Assembly (NCBI GenBank): GCA_004352715.1
Contig: SCFE01000094.1
Coordinates: 865,677 to 929,676, forward strand
DNA from: Hofstenia miamia
Lineage: Eukaryota; Xenacoelomorpha; Acoela
Length of the DNA: 64,000 nt
Direction: 5' to 3'
In this document: positions 56,198-64,000 of the stretch, one piece after another
How the letters are laid out: each line of letters begins with the position of its first letter
Position numbering within the stretch: position 1 is the stretch's first letter
The notes under the pieces: model-generated
What the model was told of the DNA's origin: nothing
Database searches by the model: none
What the model saw: only the letters and a program-made list of their open reading frames with translations
Program-made: the position numbers and the translations under genes

Positions 56198-57799
56198 ATT
56201 CCACACAGTATCACACCAAAGATTCATTACAAGCTCAGTGATTCCTATGCAAAACAAATTGTGCTGCCCTATGTGTCTCAATTTGTAATATATATTTCAA
56301 AAAAGTTAATTGTCTCTAAACCTACATTTAGATAATATAGATAGCATGTAGTTACCATGTATTTGTGCAGGCTAACAGGCATGATTTAACCACAGTTTAA
56401 CACAGTTTCTATATTATTGTTGGAGTCTATCAAATTATTGTCATGTAGATAAAATTACTTGAAGCCACAAGTGAGAGAGGATAACACTAGCAGAAAGCTA
56501 AAGCAAATTGATTTTTGTGAACAAATTACAGGTTGCCATAATCTTATATACAAAACAACATGATTATTACCTGTACTTTGCTTACATGTGATTTCCTTGT
56601 TAATTTCAAAGTTGAATTTAAGCAACATAAATTTGAATCAAGGGGACAATCAAATAATGCACTATTTCAAATGATTATTCTCAAAATTAGAAAAATTCCA
56701 AATTAAATCAAACAACACCACAAATAAATAATAAATATATATTGTAGGTAATATTATTATAAAGTATATCATGGTAACCAAGCAAACTTTCAATATGAGT
56801 CTTTACTGGTTTCCTGGTGACCACAATCAGAGTCCTATTGTATATTTGAGATCCTAAACTTTCACTATTCTTTGTTAATGATTTAATAGATACAACCAAA
56901 TAAATATAAGGCCTAATGGCAACAATTGTTCCCAAGTGAGATTTCAGTAATACTGTATAGAAAAACATGTAGGTAAGTAAATTATTTTCTTGCTATAAAC
57001 AAATATAATATTATTAAATAGTATGTTGCTAGATGTCATTGTAGCACTACAACAATTTACCTTCCATTTAACCCTACTGTGTAAACATAAATTTGAGGTA
57101 AGTAAATTTGTGACTGTTGCATGCTCATAAAATGCAGCATCAAACTACAAATCAACTCATGGATATTTTTCCATTAATAGTTTTTCAAAAAATTTTTCTC
57201 TCAGGAATAAATGGATTAGAAATGTCTGAAAAGAGAACTTGAAATTGTCTTCCAATGTTGAAGTTAGTTCAAGATATTCTTAAGATGATTACTTCATTCG
57301 TACCTCAAATTCCCCATTTATTCCCAGAATTCTGGGAATGTTAGAATTACTTCAAGTCAAGATTATTTATCAAGAAAATAAAAGACTAATAACAGCTGGA
57401 GGAAAATATGTTATTACAGTGATGTACTATTATGGGAGGATATTAAATCACTTAATTTTAATTGCTTTACTACAGTTTCAGGCATAGATGATGATCAATG
57501 AATTGTTTTTATTAAATTAATGAATCTGAGTGGGAATGTAATTTGAATTTTCAATAACAGCAATAAATTTTTTTCTGCATCTTCATTAAAATATACAACA
57601 TTATTTCAATAATTAATAGTGAACAACAATTAGTACAATGCTCTAAATGCAATGTTTGTAACCTAGAAATGATAGAAAAGCATGACATCTTTACTTGCAT
57701 ATCTTAAATGTACATTGTTTAATATTAAGATTTTAAATAGTTTAAGAGAAGTACGCGAAAATTTGGTATTTTTCAACCATTGCATCAATAATGGTAAAA

Positions 57800-58490
57800 C
57801 TTTTTAACAAGCCTGACACTGAAACTTCATTAACTCAAATAAAGAATATTAGTTCAAATAATTTGGAGAAAACAAAAAAGTTTAAAAACATAGAAACTGA
57901 CAGCAAAAGTATCTCTGAAAATACATAACGTAGAAAATTTCAAGTAGAACATATTTAATCAAATATTTTGGATGAAACAAAAAATTTGGAAAAATTGCAA
58001 TGCAAAGGAAGCTGCTGAACGTACATTTGATGAAGTTAAGGTGCAAAATACGAATGCCAAGGACCTCTTGCATACAAATTATACTAATTAAAACATCTGT
58101 ATAGATGGTATTCCTGACCCAAATAATGCTAATCTTCAAAAGAGATTAAATTCTGATTTTAAATTTGTTCAGTATATTTTTGAGCATCTTGATGTTAGCA
58201 ATTTATTTATACAAAATGTTTATCATGGTGGTAAATTAAATCCTTCTTGACAAAACCCTTTCCAGTGTTTGGGATGTTAGAAAACTTCTATCAAAAGCTT
58301 ATTTAATAACATCATTCAAAAGCAAAGTTTTTATTTCTTGTGATTTATCTAGTGATGAACTAATCTCAGAAATGCAATACTTAAAAAGCGTCTCAAATTG
58401 TTAAATAGTGGGGCACTTCCAAATTCATTTAAGATATATAACAATACCCTTTACAATGATAATGCTCCAATATCTATTAACTCATTATGA
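57800..58490 (+). mobile_element. LINE ORF1-type fragment (coiled coil and RRM-like)
   Basis: Frames on the plus strand read NNLEKTKKFKNIETDSKSIS (coil-like), then ICIDGIPDPNNANLQKRLNS, DFKFVQYIFEHLDVSNL, and in another frame DVRKLLSKAYLI and FKSKVFISCDLSSDE, then in a third LKKRLKLLNSGALPNSFKIY and NAPISINS. This is the usual progression of LINE ORF1 nucleic-acid-binding proteins: I-x-G-I-P-[ED]...D...V...L.V...RLG...R.I.V.L...D.r.vL..A..L......VFIs.DLs..Er. It carries two frameshifts and no RT is attached. Confidence 0.65.
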
Positions 58491-58778
58491 CTAAATCATT
58501 TTTTAAGATGCCTCAGTTTTGTCAATTTTTTAGAATTAAGCTTATGTGATTAAATTTGCATTTCAGCATCCTGACTTTACTCTCTCGGTCAAAGGAAAAT
58601 ATTCTTCTGGGGACATCATACAAAATACTTTGTAGATCAGATTGGCGAAAGGGTGAGCATGGTGGAGTGCTTATCACTTCAAATTCTGATAACTTAAGCT
58701 TTCCGTTTGTCCAAATAAATTTTAATCCTTCATTTGCATGCACAACAATTATTATGCTACAGAATATTACTATATTTC

Positions 58779-58781
<3 letters not shown>

Positions 58782-58819
<38 letters not shown>
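58782..58819. repeat. (TA)n microsatellite
   Basis: About 38 bp of TA repeat downstream of the LINE ORF1 fragment. Confidence 0.95.
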
Positions 58820-58822
<3 letters not shown>

Positions 58823-59187
58823 TATATTTCTTGATCTAGTATGAAATCATGAAAATTTATTCTAGTAACTGATATATTTACACATACCCGAAATAGGATC
58901 ATAGAATTCCAAATTTTCATTATCTTTTGGAATCTGTCAGTCTTCACAAGAGCACATTTTCAAATTTATGTTTTTTGTAAATAATGTTTGAATATGTTTG
59001 TATCAATTATATATCACAAAAGAAAAAATATTTATATTTATATGATTTCCTAAAATTTGATTAAATTATAAAAATCAATAAAAATTATAAGATACCAATT
59101 TAATAAACTTAAATGTTTAAAATTATAATATAAATTAAACCGGAATTTCATACTACTCAATTAATTGTAAAAATACTGTTATATAAT

Positions 59188-59310
59188 GTTTGGCATATCG
59201 TAATATTAAGATTGGCATATTTTTACTAAGCGCTTGCCATATTGAATACTAAATGCTTGCCATATCTTGGTAAGCCTTATCAATGCGAGGCATGCAAGCA
59301 TGTGCCAAGC
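59188..59310. repeat. Cluster of TTGGCATAT/TTGCCATAT words
   Basis: TTGGCATAT occurs at about 59189 and 59212 and CTTGCCATAT at about 59235 and 59261, followed by GCATGC/GCCAAGC words, in the 3' flank of GPCR gene 2. Possible decayed short repeat; function unknown. Confidence 0.4.
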
Positions 59311-59584
59311 ACTCCACATTAGTTTGACTAGGGCAGTCCGATTGTCAAATATTACGCAACTTACTTGCAATTAAAATTTAAAAAATATTAATAGGAATAA
59401 TGTTTGAGAACCTGTTCATATCTACAAATTCTCTTGAGAACAGCAATTACATCATAATTGAACTTCAATTTTAATTGAAAATGGACGTTGTAAATGCCTC
59501 TAAGTTCAACACGCCACAAAAACTCAATGCTTATAAATAACCTTTTTCAAATTCAATTTTTAATAATGCCTTTGAATGTTTATG

Positions 59585-59886
59585 CTAGACATTATTTCCG
59601 TGTTTCAATGGGAATTTTATTTGCCTTAATGCCGCCAGCTTAAATTCTGTGTTAGTCAGAGGGTAAGCGAAAAAATTAACCGCAACATTTATCATTACAA
59701 ATAGTGTAGAAATTTTTTGATATATACTGTCTAGTTCCCAAATAGGACGTTTTAATATATTGACAAGAACCATGAAGTGAAACTGGTTAGGAAACGTTGT
59801 TATGATGAATATGAACGTAACGATGAAAAGCATTCGGGTGATCTTGGACTTAGCTTTGGTCATGACTGCGGACTTGTGAATTATAC
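59585..59886 (-). other. GPCR gene 2 coding exon 3
   Basis: Begins GTATAATTCACAAG after TTTTTTAG, codes TM6, TM7 and a short tail ending HGNNV before TAG. Confidence 0.88.
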
Positions 59887-62753
59887 CTAAAAAACTATCA
59901 AAATACATAAAACTATTATATAGTCTAGTAATTGAAAATGGGTTGAAGTTATAATTAATGCAGAATTATATGTTCAGTAAAATAGTAATTTGATTTATAA
60001 AATTGCAATATTTGCTTAGGTTAAATCTTAAATCAAACTTTAGAAAATCAATTTACAAAATACATAAATTTATTTTAAATAAAGTTGATTAGCTGAACAT
60101 TTTTTCACAACCAACAATATTATAATGTAAGAATCTGAGAAATTAAATCTTTTAATAATATAACAAGAAATTTTTTTTTGAACATGATTAAAAAAATTTC
60201 ATGATCATTGATAATTGGGTAATTGCACTATGTATTAAACAATTACAAATTGAAACAATAAATTGAAAAATAGGATTTAAATTGTTGCAATATAAATTAC
60301 AAACAGCAATGAATCATATATTTCAAATAAGTTACTAATTTTTCTTTCGCATTTGTTTAATTTATTCCAAATCTGCTGAAATTAATTAATTATGCCTAAT
60401 TCATGTTGCTGTGATTTAATTTTAACCATAAATAATTAGCATTATTTAAATATCTATTAATTCTTTTTTAGCTTGAGCAATGTGCAAAAAAAATAAATGC
60501 GAGTAAATTAATTATTAATCCACTCAATAGAAAAAATGACTTACTAAATGATATATTATATATTTGCAGGTCAAATATCATGGAAATATTGTGAAAAATT
60601 TAAGAATTCTTTTATACAAATAGCAAGCTTTCTATAAATAATTGAACTGTTTGTTGTTTAATATACAAAATATTAATGAGCCCTAAGCAAGAACAATTTA
60701 AGAAAATAAATGCCTTTTCAAAAATCATAGGAAATACACAATGACAAACTTAATCCTTTTCGAAAAGTTTCAGTTTTGTCATGAAAATTCTTAGCAAGAG
60801 TTTGCCATGAATAATTTTAAATATTTGTCTACGAAAGAATATTGAAATTAAAATTTTGAATAAAAATTGAAAAATAAATTGAATTACATGAATTCTGTAT
60901 CTTTTACATAAAATGCAAACAAATTTAGAAATGAAGTAAGCAAAGTAACTATTTGACTTTACATTTGCTATTAAGATATTACTCTTATTAAACTAAGTAA
61001 TAAGCTACCTGAAGTTGATCTCTTGTATATAGCTAAAGATAACTTTAAAGCAATGATTAGATAACTAGCGATTGGAAAGCTAAGTTGCAAAATTACATAG
61101 TCAGCTGTACAAAGAAATCCATAATAAACTGATATAGTATTGGTGTATTCTTGTAGGCATATCCCCTCAATAACTGAAATAGAAGCGTATTCATTTGTCA
61201 AAAACAGCATAAAACTGTATATCCAAGGTGCGGCGGACAAAATGTAGCAAGCTCTTTTTCCAAACTTCTGCTGATAAAAAACTGGGTAAATTACTGCAAA
61301 AAATCGTTCGACTGCGATTGTTGTGATTATAAGAGCAGAATTTCTCAAAGCCTAAAATTAGCCTTGTTAATGTGGGATAATTTACTATTGAATGGGATAT
61401 GCTATGCTTTGGGCTTGAATTTAAACTATGTCCTAAAAAATAGATATTTCCAATGTAGTGGGTTTGATTAGCAATAAGCTGTCACAATTTTAAATAGAAA
61501 TAAAGATTTGGAAACTTTTAAACTGGTGCTCAACATACTCATTTGAAAAAAAAGAATGGAAAATAATATTTGTAATATTTCCAATAATTAAATAATATGA
61601 TTTTAAAATACGCTATTTCTTCTCAATTAATGAATTTATAATTTTAAATAATATTTAATTCGATGAGAAGCTATTTCGTTCGAAAAATGTGGCTATTGGG
61701 TTTAACGAATCACAAATAATTTATAGTTCATCTTAGAATTGATAAAAACATATTTACTATTGATTTATTGCATTAAGTCTTAAGTTATTTAAACGAGTAA
61801 ATATAAATAAATAAGCATGAAAATATAGCATAAATTCAAAAAAAATGTACTTGATATATTAAATATGGTCCATGCAAAGATATACTTAGTGGTCCTATGG
61901 TTTTCATAATTATGTAAATTTTTCTATATATTTAAAAATCATTCAAGCATATTTGTTCAACCCTCTGAACCTATTTACAAATATATTTGTAAACAAAATT
62001 TATTATGTGTAGAGAAAACAGATATTCTTCGAATATGGTTTTGAATTGACGAACCATTTAGAATTTTGATTTGATATTTATGGATAGTCAAGTCATCCAT
62101 ATACACAAAACTTAGCAAAAACTTTTACTCTAATTTGTATTAAAATTTTAAGGTTGCCTATTGGTTATGTGAAGAACGAAGCTGTCAAGAAAAAATGGAG
62201 TTGAGATAATATTTCAATGAAATATGAGTAAAATTGTGTTGTTATAAAGTTAGTCTAATATCTTTGTTGTTATTAAATTAAACAATATTTTTAATTTTTA
62301 AAATATGTTGAGCAAAGAATGAAACTGTATTAATTACATTACGGTATTATGTTTACCAATGTATCGAATGAATGAAAAGCTATATTTTGCATATCAATTC
62401 AATGAAATTGTTAGCTTAATAACAAACTAGTCGAAAATACTTGCTGTAAACTGAAGATTTTGAGACTTAAGTGAGCAAACGATTCTGCCCCAAACAGGGT
62501 TGTTTGGCACTGCGCCACTGAAACTTCTTAAACTTGGTGAAAGTATTGTAATTGACATAAGCAAGGAAGCAAGGCAATCGCTGAGTGCCAGATTTGTCAT
62601 CATTACATAATAATTGCTGCCCCTACCTTTGCAAATATTAATGACATGTACAATAAAAACATTAGAAAATACACCAAATATGCTGATTACTGTCATTGAC
62701 CATTGAATTGTGTAATCTATGAGCAAAGGTTGCATCAACTGAGTTTCGTTCAT
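59585..62753 (-). CDS. Class A (rhodopsin-like) GPCR, gene 2, three exons
   Basis: Paralogue of the receptor at 39084-42812, in inverted (tail-to-tail) orientation. Coding exons on the minus strand are 62753-62445, 61351-61009 and 59886-59585, of 309, 343 and 302 bp, in the same phases, giving 317 residues. The first intron is GC-AG (donor GCAAGT at 62444), 1093 bp; the second is GT-AG, 1122 bp. An in-frame ATG 19 codons upstream (62810) exists, but the chosen ATG gives the same length and NET sequon as the paralogue. Landmarks: FGVFSN (TM1), NLALSD (TM2), GRIVCSL, VERFFAV, SAAPWIY, GICLQEY, SFPIASY, ITTFPNQ, NFFAY. Exon 3 shares a run of 35 identical residues with gene 1, from KAKSKITRML to LVNIL; the N-terminus and ECL2 differ more. 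Ligand unknown. Confidence 0.9.
61009..61351 (-). other. GPCR gene 2 coding exon 2
   Basis: Begins ALRNSALIITTIAVERF after ATTTTAG and ends in phase 1 before GTAGCT, as in gene 1. Confidence 0.88.
62445..62753 (-). other. GPCR gene 2 coding exon 1
   Basis: Codes the N-terminus to the start of TM3; ends with the ACA codon of LQFT directly followed by GCAAGT, where gene 1 has GTAGGT. Confidence 0.85.
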
Positions 62754-62810
62754 CTCTGAAATATTTGAGAATTTCAAAATGCAAAGATTTATAAATTGAA
62801 TTTCCAACAC

Positions 62811-64000
62811 TAGTGATTGGCTGCTTTTATGCCTATGAATATTTGTTTTTATAAGTAAATCTTTTTAATAATAATTTTACGTCACTGAATTCCCTGAAAA
62901 ATGCATAAATATTTTTATTAGCATGGCATATACAATTATTGAATAAAATACTTAAGGTTAAAATGTTATTTTAAAAAACTAAGTCCCATTCATCAAACTA
63001 TTACTTTTGTGAAATTCTAATTTCTCAAAAATACCATTACCCAGCAAAACTTAGTTGCTAATAACTTCGAGGAACTTTTGGTCACAAATTTTAGCCAGTT
63101 CACTTATTTTTTAAGTCTTGACAAATTATCAAGCAGTGTTGTGATTTCTAATCCTGTTACTTTGGTGTAAATTTTAAGTTTGGAATACAATTAATTTCTA
63201 TTTTCTAAATATGTGATTGTGTAAATTTTCGTTCAACTAATTGAAAAAGGCGCCAGAAACTATGAAAGTTGAATGAAATTTCATGTGCATAAGAACGAAG
63301 TAAACATAATTTCAACAAATGTTTATGCTGCAAGTAATGTGAACTCATTACGTACTTTATTTTCTAGTGATTGACAGAGGTGCCAATTAATGTATGGTGC
63401 CATAGCATTATGTAGTGCATTATCAATAACATAATGGTATGACATGTTAGAAAAAAAATTATGTCCACTATCAATGGGAAGCCTAGAGATATGGCCATAA
63501 TAGAAATTCATGAATTTATTGTTACATATATAATAATTGCATGGGTACATTTATATTAGAACATTGTTTTGAAGAAGAAAGAAGTTTTGATAAGATAACA
63601 AAAGTTTAGTAAGCAGTTTCAGCAGAATGTAAGCAAATACTAACAGTGAAGTTGTTGCCTTGTTGGCTATTTATATTATTGGATTGCAAACAAATACCGG
63701 AAATTATTTTTTTTCACAATTTTGAAATTTGTGTTGAATTGGAAAGCAAAAGCGCAATTAGTGTATATTATATTTGTTTCTGAATGTCTCAAAATCTTCT
63801 GCAAATTTCATTATCATTCACTATATTTTACATAAAGACAATTATAGACATAATTTATGGCTATGAACTTTGCCCTGCCTTGCCATATAGTGCCATACCA
63901 TAAAAGGCATTTAAAAGAAAATCTTCATAAAACCTTGATACTTCCCATTCTCTGTTATTGCAGTTATGTTTACTGCTTTTCAAGAACTGGTATGAAAAAA
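62811..64000. other. Right-hand flank, no supported gene
   Basis: A 75-codon minus-strand frame at 63323-63550 has no recognisable motif. Near the right edge (63930-63980, +) a short peptide HKTLILPILCYCSYV resembles the LINE RT thumb phrase 'KsLIlPileYCs', so the edge of another LINE may be present; too short to call. Confidence 0.35.

Noticed and set aside
62754-62810. Upstream ATG at 62810 as start of GPCR gene 2
   Set aside because: It would add 19 residues absent from gene 1; the ATG at 62753 gives the same length and the same N-terminal MNETQ in both genes. It cannot be fully excluded.
1-64000. CRISPR arrays, operons, ribosome-binding sites, tRNA or rRNA genes
   Set aside because: No regularly spaced identical repeats, no tRNA-like cloverleaf or rRNA-like block was recognised; the sequence is eukaryotic in character.

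Overview
The window looks like a piece of an AT-rich invertebrate animal genome. It has spliced class A G-protein-coupled receptor (GPCR) genes, long non-coding stretches full of (TA)n microsatellites, and a mixed load of animal transposable elements: CR1-like, L1/Tx1-like and other LINEs, Penelope-like elements, Tc1, hAT-type MITEs, a CACTA-like element and a Ty3/gypsy remnant. Nothing bacterial or organellar is seen. The phylum cannot be fixed from the sequence alone. The four single N bases behave like contig joins, and at two of them the flanking sequence is duplicated, so parts of 30.2-33.7 kb and 44.5-44.8 kb are probably assembly redundancy.

The most gene-like content is a pair of paralogous receptors in tail-to-tail orientation, one at 39084-42812 (+) and one at 59585-62753 (-). 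Each has three coding exons of exactly the same lengths (309, 343 and 302 bp) and the same intron phases (0 and 1), giving 317 residues. Both lack stops inside exons and keep most class A landmarks. The second uses a GC-AG first intron. At the extreme left edge a minus-strand reading frame (1-111) may be the first coding exon of another gene, with a promoter-like cluster just upstream (TATA, CRE, two inverted CCAAT boxes). A related cluster recurs near 47.5 kb.

Layout: 0-0.4 kb, possible gene start and promoter; 3.7-4.9 kb, decayed transposase-like gene; 6.0-9.5 kb, a nearly complete but frameshifted CR1-like LINE (-); 9.55-10.0 kb, LINE reverse transcriptase (RT) fragment (+); 12.3-13.8 kb, another decayed LINE (-); 14.3-18.7 kb, an L1/Tx1-like LINE (+) split by a Tc1 element (15103-16475) and by a second insertion block that carries a hAT-like MITE; 21.8-27.8 kb, a stretch almost without CpG that contains a gypsy integrase remnant; 29.5-36.0 kb, Penelope-like elements with GIY-YIG endonucleases, Tc1 debris and TA microsatellites; 36.4-38.7 kb, CACTA-like/DUF4806 gene fragments; 39.1-42.8 kb, GPCR 1; 43.15-43.37 kb, second hAT-like MITE; 43.9-45.1 kb, decayed LINE (-); 48.4-48.9 kb, fold-back repeats; 49.8-52 kb, tandem repeats; 57.8-58.5 kb, LINE ORF1 fragment; 59.6-62.8 kb, GPCR 2.

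The two receptors are presumably a local duplication whose surroundings were later filled with mobile elements. The best candidates for something new are the UGA-CUA junction between ORF1 and ORF2 of the CR1-like LINE, the 6-kb CpG desert, the shared 3' hairpin of the Penelope-like elements, and the duplicated promoter-like cassette.
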